From Tetraselmis striata (lineage: Eukaryota; Chlorophyta; Chlorodendrophyceae; Chlorodendrales; Chlorodendraceae), in the NCBI GenBank assembly GCA_006384855.1, contig VCJN01002477.1, positions 177,200-241,199 on the forward strand: a stretch of 64,000 nucleotides of DNA, read 5' to 3'. The position numbers were made by a program, and so were the translations under genes. How positions within the stretch are numbered: position 1 is the first letter of the stretch; every line of letters begins with the position of its first letter. A model generated the notes under the pieces. It was not told where the DNA came from, made no database searches, and saw only the letters and a list, made by a program, of their open reading frames with translations. Below are positions 24,501 to 36,299 of the stretch, piece after piece.

Positions 24501-27500
24501 TGCTCATGAAATGTGTATCTACATACATACATACATACATACAGACATACATACAGACAGACACAGACACAGACACAGACACAGCCACGGGTGCGGACGT
24601 GGTAATAAGAACACCGCAAATGCGCGGGAATAAGACCCTCCCTGGCTGCCATATCACTTTGTATCTGCTCATCAAATGTATATCTACATACATACATACA
24701 TACATACATACATACATAAATATATACACATACATATATACAGACACACAGAGACAGCCACGGGTGCCGACCCGGTATTAAGAGCACCGCAAATAACGCG
24801 GTAATATGAACCTGCCCTGGCTGCCAGAGGTCAAAAATAGACGAAACCTTAGAGGAGCTATGAGGAGTGTTCTCATATGTTGCATGCAAGCCCATGTTCA
24901 GCCTCATAAGAACTTACAGGACGAGTTCTTTTAGGTGAGTTGGCGCCCGTATGTATGCATATGTTGTGTGGGTAGTAGTGAATGCATATGGAGACCAATA
25001 TCAGCAGCCAAGCCCGCTGGGGGCGCAGTCACCAGCTTCGGCTTCCTTCTCCAGCACGGCCTGCGCAGCCTCAGCCATCTCCTCGGCGCCGACCCGCTCC
25101 GCCAGCAAGGCGGCGCGCTCGCGGACGTCGTCCTGCGCAAACGGTAACAGTGCTCCAGGTTCAAAAATGAGCTGCGCTGGCGGGTGGCCATTCTGCACGC
25201 CCATGGCGGCGCGGCATGCCCAACGCGCGAACTCTCAGAATCAACGCGGCGTGCCTCACCAACAAGCAGCCGCAGAGTCAACGGCTTGACTCGCGGTTGG
25301 CCGAATTCATTAATCTACGAGGAACAAATGGGGATAAAGGGACGTGTCGGTTGGGTTAATGGCGCACCCCGTGCATGGGCGGCGATAGCGGGCGCGTGCC
25401 GGCGCACATGGACGGACGCTTATAAATATATCCCTCGAATTGGGCTTTTGCATGCAAGCTGTAAGAACATGCGCTATGGTTGCTCTACAGTTCGACCTCT
25501 GGCAAGTAGCGCAGGGTCTTATTCGCAGTGTCTGTTCCTGTAGGTGGCGTGTGGTGCTGGGCTGTGGCTTACATTTGGGGTTCTTGCGATGGGTGAACCG
25601 GGCACGCTTATCGCAGGAGAACGTCCTGGCTAACGCGGGCTCGTGGCTGCTTGTTGTGGCCAGCAGCTGGGCCAAGAGGGGGTTTCTTGGGGGGGGGGGG
25701 GGGGGGGGGGGCTCACTCGGACCGTCTCCGGCTCGCTGCCCTGCAGCAGCAGGCGCAACTGCGCCCCGGGCGCCATCGCCTCGTAGTCCGCTAGCTCCAG
25801 CGCCCAGCCGCTGCCGCCGGCGCTCCGCGCCACCAGCGCCAGCTCCCCAAGCAGCGCTGCCAGGCCCGCCAGCTCGCCGTCCGCAGCGCCCGCGCCCAGC
25901 TCCAGCCCCATCCGTGCCAGCGTCGCGGCGTGCGCAAGGTGCCCTGTGCGCGCCTCCAGCGCTCGGACGCGGGCCGGGTACCAGGCCTCCTGCCGTCATC
26001 AACAGGGGGCGGTATGCGCAGCTGTGTCAGCCAAACACCGCAGCGTCTCTGCCCGCACCGCTCGGCATAAGACAGCTCCTCTGCTTTCCACATCCTCAAG
26101 GTCGGAGAAGACGACAACCACATGCCGATGCAGCGCTAGACAACAACCGCCTGCGGCATGATAGGGTGACCTCATCGATGATCACACGACAGTGCACCGT
26201 ATCGTTCAACTGGGTTGCGGGTCGGACAAGTTTCAAATGGGGTGGCACCATCGACCTAAGGTTGCATGATATGTTTCCGGTGTCTACAGTTAGACATCCA
26301 GATGGACACAACTTCCCCTTCCCCGCGAGTGTTTCAAATACATGTGATAAATGGCGGATCCGAAACGTGAGCGCGGTCGATGCTGCCATCAGGGCAGCCC
26401 TGGGTTCAGGAGTGGGTGGCCCGGCAGCTGGGCGCAACTCCCAAAAGCGGCCCAGTATGCAAGCGCAGATTTGAGAGAGATTGCTTGCGCGGGGAGCAAT
26501 GGATGGCGGCCGTAGTTACCACGTCTGCAGCCGCCAGCTGCACCACCTCCCCCACCGCCACACGGGTGAGCGCCTCCGTGGCGTACAGCAGGTCCTGCCG
26601 GCCTGCGGCGGCCAGGTGCGCTGCGGCGGCGGCGCCCTCCGCCCAGTCGACCTCCTGCATGCGGGCACAACGCCGGTCAGGAGAGTGATGCACTGGGGGG
26701 GACGGGCAGAAGGGCGGTGGGCCCGCGGCCAGGCGGGAGCTCGCAGGCGCAGTGTGCCCAGCGTACCTGCGGCGGCTTGCTTGTGTGCGTGGGGGCGCCC
26801 GGCGAGGGCAGCAGCGACTTGTACAGCTGCGGGTTCAGGGTCTCGGGCAGCTTGGCCAGGATGTCCAGCAGGTAGGGGTGCAGGGTGTGGTGGAAGCGCG
26901 CCAGCAGCACCTGCGGCGCGACGCAGTGCAGGGGGGGGCGGGGAGGGCAGCTTGGGCGGCGCGGTTTGCAGGCTACAAGCGGCCAGGAGGTGACGGAGGT
27001 CGGGCGCGCAGGGGGGGTTAAGGGCAGCAAAAGGTGACCTGGACGCCAAAGATGTGGCCAGTGGAGGCCAGGTGGCACGCCGCCTCGTGCAGGTTGGCGT
27101 CCCGCAGTGCGGTGTAGGCCTCCGCCTCGTAGCCGCCCTTCAGGAGCTCCGTCAGCGCCCCCAGCCGCTCGCGGTGGCGCAGCAGGCAGAGGCGCGCCTG
27201 CAGCATCCACTCCCCCGTGGCATCCGCAGCCGCCTCGCCTCCTCCCTCCAGCTGCGCGCCGGCCAGGGAGAGCGGCAGGATGGCAGGCGCGTTAGGCATT
27301 CCGCCGCCATAGTCGTCCACATATGAGCACGTTGCGTGATGCCGCCATTGAGGAAGGAAAGGATGGTGCCCAGAGGAAGGGAAGGATGGTGTGATCGCCC
27401 GCATGGCGACATGGCAAGTACTAGGGGGGGCGAAGGTGGGGGGGGGGGGGGGGGGGGGGCATTGAACTGCAACGCCAGCCTGGTTACTGTATAGTCACCG

Positions 27501-30500
27501 GTTACCCTTACCGATCATGCCATCAACAGTCCCCCGTATGGCGTTGAAATGGTCCCAGTATGTGCACGGTGTGCAAATAACTCAACTGTCACGGTATATC
27601 AGCCAAGCATATACATACATGAACTCGCAGAATAGATACGAGGAAACTTGTATATATACAACTGTGGATCCGGTGATGCTGAAGCCGCTGCAAGTACCCT
27701 ATTTATGATACTCAAGGTCAGGCGGCAGCGCGCCGCACTGCCCAGGGGCACTGAAACACCGCGTTGGCGGTGGTCTTGCCTGCTCACGCAGCGCGACGCA
27801 GTGGCGCGCCGTCTCCGCCAGGCCGTACTCCAGCAGCGCGGCCTGCCCCTCCGCGTCCTCCGCCACCCGCTGGAAGCACTCGCTCACCACCCAGCCGCGG
27901 TCCTGCGGCCCACCAGCAAGGGATAGCGCCCCCGATGCGGATTCAGTAAGCCGAGTGGCCAACACGGCGGCAGTTTCGGCTGCGGCGGCCGGCCGTGGGG
28001 GCGCGGCGCACCCGGATGCTGCCCAGCGCCTGCCGGATGCTGTCCTCCCCCACCGGGCTGCCCTCCCAGCGCGCCTTGTGCACCGCGTCCGCGTCCAGGC
28101 CCTGCGCCTCCGCCAGGCCCAGCGCGCCCTCCCAGTCCCCCTCGCGCAACCGCAGGTGCAGCATCTCGTCCGGCGTGCGCTGCTCCAGTGTCGACAGCTG
28201 CCACGCCTCCGCCGGCTTGCGCTTGCTGCCGCTCAGCTGCCGCTCGCCCTCCCCGCTGTCCTCGCCCGGCAGGGGCTCCAGCACTGCCATGGACCGGCCC
28301 ACCACTGCCACCTTGGTGCCTGCAGCCGCAGGGGCGATGTCGCCGCCTGCGAGCGCGTCGCTCATGCCGGGTAGCACCGCCGCTGCAACCTGACATTGTG
28401 GACGCGGAGTCAGACGCCCCCAACCAGGGGTGTATAGCAATGCACCACTCGGCGGCAGGCTTTGCGGTGGATCAGATCTTCTTACAAGTGCGGACCCATC
28501 CAGGTGGGCAAGTAGGCAGATAGGTAGGCAAGGCGCAGGCATCTCTCAGACCCTGTTGTAAGCTGACACGGGCTTTGCATGCAAGCTAAAGAATATTCGC
28601 CACGGGATTGTGGTGTCTGCATTTGATCGTCAACAGGCAGGGGAAAGTGGAATGCGTGGTGAAGTCATTGCCACGGCGGCACAGTGTTCGCCCCATACCA
28701 AATACATTGGGATACCTTCAGACATCATCCCATGCCCAACGGTCCGCTGGTACATGCAGGGGATGGAAAGGGGGGGGGGGGGGGGGGGGCGGTCGTTGCA
28801 CTTGCGCATGCCACGTGCTGTTAGCCCACGGCTCGGTGCCTGGCCCACTCCATCGCCATGAGCGCCACCAGCTGGCATGTAACCGGCGTCCGCTTCCGTC
28901 ACCGCTGCCGCTTAATGTATGTTTTTTTATTTGGTGGTGGTGGTGGTGGGTGCGGGGGGGGGGGGGGGGGGGGGGGGATGCTGCGCATGGGAGCTGACAG
29001 CCCAGCCCTCTAAGTACCCGAAGCGAGTAAGCACCAATGATGCTGTAGACACCCCCTCACTCTCACTCTCTCTCTCTCTCTCTCTCTCTCTCCCACGCGC
29101 GCATACGTCTGGGGCGTGTGGGAGGGGAGGCGGGCGAGCGGACCTGGCCGCCCTGCGTCGCCAACGCAAGCAGGCGGTCGTCCCACCAGTCCGCCGACGC
29201 AGCCCGGGTCAGCAGGTCCGATGCCTTTGCGCTCGGCTCCGCCTCCAGGCCAGCAAACTCCCTGCAGCGGACGGGCCAAGCAATTATGCCGGGGCGCCTA
29301 GATAGGCCAAGTACAGCGAGATGTGGGCAAGCAAGCATACCCCCCCCCTCCCCCCCAGCGCACGTGCGCCCTCTTGCCCTTTCCTGTCCCTCGCTGCTGT
29401 CTTTCTGCCGGTCTAAATGCGCTCCCTGCCTTGCCCTGCCCGAGGCCGCTTGATCGTAGCCGGCATGGCTCGCCCTGCTGCGAAAAATGGTCCGGCGCGC
29501 GCTGCATGGGGCCGCGTACCGGAGCGGGTCCACCGGTGCGGCGTCCTCCAGCGAGAAGAGGCGCAGCCCCACCGCAGGCGCGCCCGTCACGGCAGCAAAG
29601 CGCCCTGATGGCGACACGCGAATCTGCCACTCGCCTGCCAGGCCATGCCACGGCGCTTGGCATCAGTCCCTCGCCCTGCTGCTGGGTGTGGCTGGCGGGT
29701 GAGGAGTGATGTTGGATGCAGGCGCACCTGTTCGCTCCTTGCGCGCTGGGAGCAGGGCGCCTAGCAGCCCGCCCGCGCCTGGGGGGCCCGAGGCAGCCAC
29801 CAGCCGCAGCGTGGGCCGCTCCTCCAGCAGCTGCCACACACTGAGCGACACGCGCTTGGCGCTGCCGCCGTCCCCCAGCCCCGGCCCATCGCCCGCAACT
29901 AGCAGCCGGCCGCTCGGGGCGTCGTACGTTAGGCAGTGCGGGGCGTGGTGGTGCGGGCGCAGGCTAATGGGGCGGCTGACGGGCGCGAGGGCGCTGCTGC
30001 CGGGGCGGTACGCCAGTACGTGGAGCGCAGCGGCACAGGAGAGGGCCAGCAGGTGGAGCTCCCCGCCGCGCAGCACCGCTGCAGCGCCCGCCAGCCTGCC
30101 GCTACCCCCCCAGCCGCCGCTGCGGCCGTTGACGGCCGCCAGCACAGCACCCTTAGCTGGGTCAATTAGCCACAGGTCACCGCCCGCCGAGGGCACCGCC
30201 ATGGCATCGCTCTCAGGGGCCCATGCCGGCTGTAGGAGCTCCAGCCCCAGGACCTGGGCGTGGCGTGAAAGCAAACCTATCAGCAGCTGCCCCCTGACCT
30301 CTCACCTAGCCTGCGGTGCCTTCTTAGAAGAGCTCCGACCAAGGGATAGAGATGGGCCTCACAAGGGGTGGAGGTGGCCACTGCACGCACCGGCGGATTG
30401 GGCGCGAAGGTGGCGAGGACGCTAGCAAAGCCATCCTCCGCTCCTAGCACCGCAAGTGACCTCCGGCTGGGGCACACCACCGCCAGAAAGACGCCGCAGG

Positions 30501-30705
30501 GGGAGGGCGCCAGCAGGCCGCCGGTGCGGACCACGTGCGGCGTGGGACTGGCGGCGGGGGCGGCGATGGGGAGGAGGGCGCGGAGCAGGGAGATGCCTTG
30601 GGCGCCCCCCTCGGCGCCCTCGCTGGCCGTCACCTCGTGCCGCATACATACGTGTCGCTCGTACAGCAGATGGTCCACCTCCAGAGATACACGCCGTCCT
30701 GGCAT
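15562..30705 (-). CDS. NBAS / MAG2-interacting protein 2 (Sec39-domain ER tethering subunit)
   Basis: Very large gene with more than 20 exons. NBAS (animals) and MIP2 (plants) scaffold the Dsl1/NRZ/MAG2 tether that captures Golgi-to-ER COPI vesicles at the ER. The N-terminal beta-propeller lies in exons near 30.7-30.3, 30.25-29.7 and 29.6-29.1 kb (SADWWDDRLLALATQGGQV). Sec39 exons follow: GLAEAQGLDADAVHKARW (28.1), DRGWVVSECFQRVAED (27.85), LLARFHHTLHPYLLDILAK (26.85), WYPARVRALEARTGHLAHA (25.9) and ELCRTLLRAGRFGLARSYL (21.8). The C-terminal helical part includes QRFAAGDTRYQSDVLLQLA (18.75). Placed exon limits: 19865-19617, 18971-18431, 18216-17925, about 17897-17045, and 16640-15562 (stop). 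A one-base frame break sits in a C6 run at 18,805-18,810. The start used is the ATG at 30,705, which follows an acceptor-like CTGCAG, so a 5' exon is possible. Confidence 0.85.
24478..24800. repeat. duplicated intronic segment with ACAT/ACAG tetranucleotide tracts
   Basis: Two imperfect tandem copies of about 170 bp (from about 24,480 and from about 24,655) inside an NBAS intron. Each starts CACTTTGTATCTGCTCAT, runs through a CATA microsatellite and CAGACA units, and ends in similar unique sequence (CTGGCTGCCA). Confidence 0.8.
25689..25711. repeat. 23-nt G homopolymer at an intron 5' end
   Basis: On the minus-strand transcript of the NBAS-like gene this is C23, starting directly after a GTGAG donor (exon end at 25,717). 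Comparable tracts in the same gene lie at 16,760-16,783, 23,826-23,853, 24,160-24,176, 27,438-27,459, 28,770-28,789 and 28,954-28,977. Confidence 0.9.
29061..29092. repeat. CT dinucleotide microsatellite
   Basis: A near-perfect CT repeat of about 30 nt in an intron of the NBAS-like gene. It is AG-rich on the transcribed strand. Confidence 0.9.
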
Positions 30706-31691
30706 CTTCTTTGCTGCAGCCACCTCCCCGGGATGCAGGAAAGGGAGCGAGGGGAGTGGGGAGGGGGGGGGTCGAGGGGGTCACTCGCCCTTGGTCAATT
30801 CTGCGGAGTGGTTGCCCTATACGTCCGCCAGCTGACTCTTGCCCACTTACAGCGACTGCCGCAGCCGGCGGTGACTGGCGCTACAGGTAGGGACGGGGGT
30901 TGCAGGTGGATCTCGGTTGGCCGTTTAGCCTGAAGGCCATCTGTGGTCGTGCCTGCTGTCGTCGGGTGATAGGGCGCAAGCTGGAGGTCGTCAGCACAGC
31001 CATCGCGTGCCGCGCCGAGCAGGTGATGGGCGTGGTTTCAGCGCGGCGATTGCCAGCGTATGGAGGTGTGTCACAACTCACAAGGGTACCCTACCTAGCT
31101 AGGGTATTACAGGAGTACCCTTGCAAATGTATATTAGGGTAAATCGGGGTTTTGTTTTCCATGCGCTTGCTGTTTGCTATGAGCGCGTTACGGTACCCGT
31201 AGGCGCGCATTATGGCGCGCTCCAGTTTGCGTGGCGGCGGCGCGCGCGCGGCTGGGCGCCGCCGCCGCCGGCCGCCGCGGCCGCGCCGAGCGGCTTTCAA
31301 CGGGGCGGCCACCTCACCGCTTCCCTTCCACGCTCTCTCACCCACCCTTACACCTACCGAACATCCCTCAGTGACCTGACCTTCCTTCTCGGAGGGTGCT
31401 GACTCGGGGAAGTTTCACCAACTAGCTCATCAAGGTGCGTGCGGGACCTGTCCTCGGGGCGATGGTGGATGTACACCGGCAGAAGGCAGCCGAAACTGCG
31501 ACGCCCCCCTCCTCCCACCCCCTCCCCCCGCCCCCGCCCGCCGACAGGAGCATGGCTAGTCTTTGCCGCGCATATACCGATTTCCTTTGTTATCGATGCC
31601 GTGTTCAGCCAGCGATGTGCCTGCCGGGTCGGCTGGTCTGGACGGGCGCGTGGTCTCTGAGCGGGTGCTGATCCGCCTCCGGTGCGCGCAG
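30706..31691. promoter_or_regulatory. divergent intergenic region between the NBAS-like gene and RPS20
   Basis: About 1 kb separating two genes transcribed away from each other, so it should hold both promoters and 5' UTR exons. A GTAAGT donor on the minus strand near 30,856 suggests an untranslated or short 5' exon of the NBAS-like gene. A CAG directly before the RPS20 ATG suggests a 5' UTR intron. I do not recognise a TATA box or other named element. Confidence 0.4.
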
Positions 31692-32269
31692 ATGGCCATG
31701 AAGGCGCCCGCCAAGGAGGGGCTGGAGGAGGGACCCACCGTCCACCGCATCCGCATGACCCTGACATCTCGCAACGTGAAGAACCTCGAGAAGGGTGAGG
31801 GCCGCCCGTAGGCTCCCGTTAGCCGCATGCAGTGCGGGAGTGCGCCCTTACTTGCATTGACCTCATGGTGCCGCCCCCTCTGTTCCCGCAGTGTGCGCCG
31901 ACCTCATCCGCGGCTCCAAGGAGAAGAACCTCAAGGTCAAGGGCCCCGTGCGCATGCCCACCAAGCGCCTGACCATCACCACCCGCAAGTCTCCCTGCGG
32001 TGAGGGTACCAACACCTGGGACCGCCTGGAGATGCGCATCCACAAGCGCCTGATCGACATGCACGCGCCCGCGGACGTGGTGAAGCAGATCACCTCCATC
32101 AGGTGAGACCCCTCCCCCCCCTGCCTATCTGCCTCCCTCTGCCTGTCGGCCTGCCACGACTATCCACCTCCGCTGGATTCCTGTATGCTGATCCTGCCCC
32201 TCCCCCCCCCTCTCTTTCTGCAGCATTGAGCCCGGTGTCGAGGTGGACGTGACCATTGCCGATGTCTAA
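31692..32269 (+). CDS. RPS20: 40S ribosomal protein S20 (uS10)
   Basis: Three exons: 31692-31794, 31892-32102 and 32224-32269, all GT-AG, giving 119 residues, the normal length for eukaryotic uS10. The protein reads through the family landmarks: [73 protein letters not shown] and a C-terminal [15 protein letters not shown]. It is a component of the head of the small cytosolic ribosomal subunit. The ATG at 31,692 is in the [10 protein letters not shown] context expected at the variable N-terminus. Both internal junctions split codons (phases 1 and 2) and restore perfect family sequence. The first intron is about 97 nt and the second about 121 nt. A TGTAA signal follows at 32,373. This is the best-supported gene in the window. 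Confidence 0.98.
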
Positions 32270-32372
32270 ATTGGCGCCTGACTACATCAGCCTGAAAATC
32301 GATGAAAGTGCTGGGCCGGGAGACGCTGCGCGCAGGCCATGACATGCATGGCTCTGCACAGCGCGCTCTCTG

Positions 32373-32377
32373 TGTAA
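32373..32377 (+). terminator. TGTAA poly(A) signal of RPS20
   Basis: TGTAA 104 nt after the RPS20 stop codon, in the usual position for a chlorophyte polyadenylation signal. Confidence 0.6.
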
Positions 32378-32399
32378 TTATGCAACCCAGTGCCAAAAT

Positions 32400-33708
32400 C
32401 CTCCGCCCGAAAGCCCCTCTCCCTGTTACCCTTTGAGACTGGGCGCATAGTCAGCAGTGCAACAAGCCCCTTTTCGCAAACATGGCAAGATGCGCATGTG
32501 TTGTCCTGTTTCCGCTGTGCAAGCATTGCCACGATTTCTGTCAGCATAATGGCCGCTGAGCGATCCGCGTGGTCATGTCAAATGTTGGCGACACAAAGCA
32601 CTCACATGCCATACCCCCCCCCCCTTAAATCCCAATCTGCACAATTTCGCCTGGGTGTTCCAACATCGCAGCAATTGGTCCTCTGTGAAAGCAGAATGAC
32701 CAGCTCCCACTGGAAGGCCTAATGCAGATAATGTTGTAAAACCAGGCTGCTCTGTTGTTTTAATTGCTCCATGCAACGTTGAGTGTGGGCATTTTGGGGG
32801 GGGGGGGGGGGGGGGGGGGGGCGGTGGCAAGCTCACATATGTCACGACCATCGGTGCTACAGCTTCCGATACATGCTGCAACCCACCGATTGCGATGATG
32901 GTACACGGATTGTTGCTGTTGCGTCGCCCAAGAGTTTCAGCATGGAAATCTACTGATTCAGTTTCACCATAACAGGAGAAACCCTCCTTACCTCCCTTGT
33001 TGGATATGCCATCCCACGTTGGATATGCTAGAGCTGGCATCGTAACATGATAGATTCCATGGTATCTATACTATATCAAGGTATTGTGACAGGGAAGTTG
33101 CGCGCTCGGAGAAGGGCATGCGCTGGGGAAGTTGCAACGGTGCCTTACTACAGGTGAGAAACAGCCATGATTCAATTGGCGTGGAGTGTTGATTGTCTAG
33201 CTAGTGAGTGGATCAGGCGAGTTGAGCCATGCTGAGCGGCATTAACATCACTTGTACATGCGAGCGGCCACAGTGACAAGCCCCCACCCTCCTCGATGTT
33301 GTGTGACTCGATGCGGCGCCCGCCGTCTCTCCGTCTCAGAAGTAGTAAGGGCTTCTTTTCGACCCTTGTCAATCGGGACTGCACGCTAGTTGCGAGGGTG
33401 GCGCAGGATTGGCAGGGTGGTTTGTGCAGCGCACGACGCACAGGGGATGGCCATACATGCCCGTGCCGTAGTGCAGCTCAGGGACACATGGCGGAGACGT
33501 ATTGGGTGCAACCCAGCAGTGCAAGACAATTGGATTTCAAGATGTACAGCAAAGTATACATGACAAGCCATTATGGCCTGCCAGCCGTCTCCCCTCTAGT
33601 TCCATCTATTCAGACTCGGCTGATCGTGCCCTCAAGAGCAAGGCCACAGCCAGCCTGGAGTCGCCGTGACGCGGTCCAGTGAGCGCACCCGTCTCGGTGG
33701 AATCGCGC
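32400..33708. other. intergenic, no gene seen
   Basis: Convergent space between RPS20 and the cold-shock gene. It contains a 26-nt G homopolymer (32,796-32,821) and an 11-nt C run near 32,617. Only short frames without recognisable domains are present. Confidence 0.5.
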
Positions 33709-34712
33709 TCAGTACTCGTCGTTGTAGTAGTTGTCACGGCGCTGCTGCTGCTGACCCTAAAGACGGTGGACGAGCGCAAAGAATGGAGTAGTCAGCAGGC
33801 TAAATCACCGACAGGTTGTATTATCCTCCCCCCCCCCCCTCCTTTTCAACCCCTTGCCTCGGGTAGGCCCTTCATACTCCCTCACACAACCAACCCCAAC
33901 AGGACTGAGGCAGAATACACATCGATAGGAAAGTCGGACGAGACTCAGAGTCATCCGCAGCAGATGGGAAGGGGGGGAATCGAGTTTGGTAGTCTTCTTC
34001 GCAGGGATGGGTTGCGCCTCACCTGGACGAAGTCGCCGTTGGGGCCGGTGACGTCCGCCGCGCGCTTCTTGCCGTTATCCTGCTCCTCAACCACAAACTC
34101 CACGGACTCCCCCTCGGCCAGGCTGCGGAAGCCGGGCGAGTGGATCACGGTCTGAGGACGGGCAGGCGTCGGCCAGATCTCAGCGGCGGCGCGTCATCAG
34201 TTTTGATAAAACTATATATCGGCAACTTTCTAGGGGTGTAGTTTCGTCGTGCGGCGAGATGGCATCGAAAGGCGATACGCGGCAGAGCAGTTGCGTCCAA
34301 CGTGGGCGCGTCACGCATCGGCAGCGCCGCTTCTGAGCGCTGCAGGGCACGGAAAGCAGTGGTGGAAAACGGCGGCCGCAAACGCGGACTAGCCCGGCGA
34401 GCGGGGCGCCGGCGCGGCACATCCCGGAGCCTTCTGGCGCTCAAGGACAGGGCGGATCACCTGGTGCACAAACACGTCGGCCTCGCCGTTGGAAGGCGTG
34501 ATGAATCCGTATCCCTTGGTGACGTTGAACCACTTTACGGTGCCCGTGAGCCGCTCGCCGTCCGCGGAGGCGGCGAAGGCGCGCATCGAGATGGCCAGAG
34601 CAGGCAGAGCGGAGCTGGTGCGCAGAGACACGCTCGGCGACGGCACAGCGCGCCTCGTGGCCAGCGTGGCGGAACGGATCAGAGATCCCTGGAAAAGGAC
34701 GCGGAGAGCCAT
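33709..34712 (-). CDS. cold-shock-domain nucleic-acid-binding protein, probably organelle-targeted
   Basis: Three exons: 34712-34461, 34151-34023 and 33756-33709 (stop), all GT-AG and phase 0, giving 142 residues. Residues 1-50 are rich in Arg, Ser and Ala with almost no acidic residues ([17 protein letters not shown]), typical of a mitochondrial or plastid transit peptide. Residues 57-126 form one cold-shock domain with both RNA-binding motifs (KGYGFI and VFVHQ), starting TGTVKWFN and ending [12 protein letters not shown]. The last exon adds a short tail, [15 protein letters not shown], a glutamine/arginine/tyrosine-rich end like that of many plant CSD proteins. Cold-shock domains bind single-stranded RNA or DNA and act as RNA chaperones. 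Organelle location is inferred from composition only. Exon 3 is very short and was placed from splice signals and frame. Confidence 0.88.
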
Positions 34713-35020
34713 CTTGAAGACTTGCGCTGGACAAAGACGAAACGGGGACTTGTCGTGGCGGCGGTGGTCGAGGGGCGAGGTGTGTCAACGAGGGTGTTGA
34801 GAGTCCGGGGGTGGGCACGCGCTGCTTGGGAGAGAGGTGACGACAAGACTACAGCGGCAAGCTGCGCGCTGCGTGAAGGGTTGCCACGTCGCGGGTTTAA
34901 CACTGTGCTATGTACTGAGACCCCACAGCGAGTCAGCGATACAGTACTACTAGTACCGGTAGTCATCTCGAGCGCGGCCAAGAGCCCAAGAGAAAGCGGC
35001 GGCGGCGCGGCCGCGGCTGC

Positions 35021-35069
35021 TAAGGATTACTGGTACCGACCTGGTACCATCAGAGTACAGTAATCCTTA
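35021..35069. repeat. 49-bp inverted repeat (hairpin)
   Basis: Perfect 12-bp arms TAAGGATTACTG and CAGTAATCCTTA enclose about 25 nt that itself holds GGTACC twice. It could be a cruciform, a tiny MITE remnant or chance. It lies about 310 bp upstream of the cold-shock gene start. Confidence 0.8.
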
Positions 35070-35567
35070 CAGAGAGCTGACGAGCGTGACGATGACCTGG
35101 CAACACAGAGCGCCGCCGCTGATAGTCGCTACTTCTATCTCGCCGTACTGAGCATTACTGTTGTATCATGGCGAAATAATTACGGATAATGTACAATGTG
35201 ATTGTCGTGATCCAAGATATTTTAAATACCTCTACGCAGGACAGCATATCGAAATATAACTACGGGTAAGAAGATATTTCACAAGGAACGTCTGAGCTGC
35301 CGAAGACTGCCAGGTCTAGTTACACATTGTGATACTCAGGAATTTGCAGGCAAACAATCCCACGGAAAGGGGGTTGGGCGGGCTGTGGCGCGCTCGATGG
35401 AGCGTGCCACAGCAAAGGAGAGTGGACCGGTCGGCCGCCATGGAGGTAGGTGGTGGCCCTGACCAGCCCCCGTAAACATGCGCTCGCACACGCGCGCTAC
35501 GGGCGCCGTGCCAGGGCTATAGCGCTACCGTACAGAGAGAGAAACCACAAAACTATTTTAGATCATT

Positions 35568-36290
35568 TCACAACAAACGTTTGGTTTGCCGACTAAAGAA
35601 TGCCGGGCGCAGCATGCCACGGGTGGGAGTCACGGGCGAGAATGTTGAAGGCGACGACATGCCAGCGGGGTGCGCCCACTCGAAGGCGGTCGCATGTACG
35701 GCTCGAATGAACAGGTTGTGGCGCGGCTTCCATGAGCGCATGCCGGAGCACATCCCCTAGAGGAGCGGGTATTGCGAAGCTTTGTCATGCCGGGAGGGAA
35801 CAATGACGATGGCTGGGGCACCACTAGACTCCAGTTTGCTAGTCTGGAGTTTCCATGATTTCCGATGAGGGGGGAGGGGGGGGAGGGGGGTTACACTATA
35901 TAGTACGTTCGCAACGCCGTGTAGTGTCGGAATGGCGCATGGCGTTGACGGCCTCGCACCACGGGTCACGCCATCAACGGGCGTTGTAGCGGGGCACGAG
36001 CGCGTTTCGGACGTCGCAAAGCGGTCGATGGTGCAGGCGCCCTACTTAGCACCGAGCGAGGCGAATCGACGCGGGTTGAACCGCCAATCGCCGCATTCAC
36101 TCTTGCGATTGAGACTACCAGCCCAGATAGTCGCCGCAAAACGGATGTAGCGCACGGGCAAGAAAATACCGTGCGCGTATATGAGGTACCATGTTTTGCG
36201 AAGCTCAACCATGAGGCGTGGGGAGCGAGAGATGAGGTTGGTGACAACGCCATCAACCGCTCGGTTGTCCTCGTGCAAGCATATGTGACA
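35568..36290 (-). mobile_element. retroelement RNase H remnant (DIRS-like)
   Basis: Broken minus-strand frames read EDNRAVDGVVTNLISRSP, ELRKTWYLIYAHGIFLPVRY and then, after frame shifts, HRPLCDVRNALVPRYNAR. They match the RNase H domain and the following domain of tyrosine-recombinase retroelements. Stops and frame changes show it is dead. Ends cannot be defined. Confidence 0.6.
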
Positions 36291-36299
36291 ATTGCGGAG

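Noticed and set aside
24500-24780. Membrane protein suggested by long Tyr/Val/Cys-rich frames
   Set aside because: Translation of CATA tetranucleotide repeats inside an intron.
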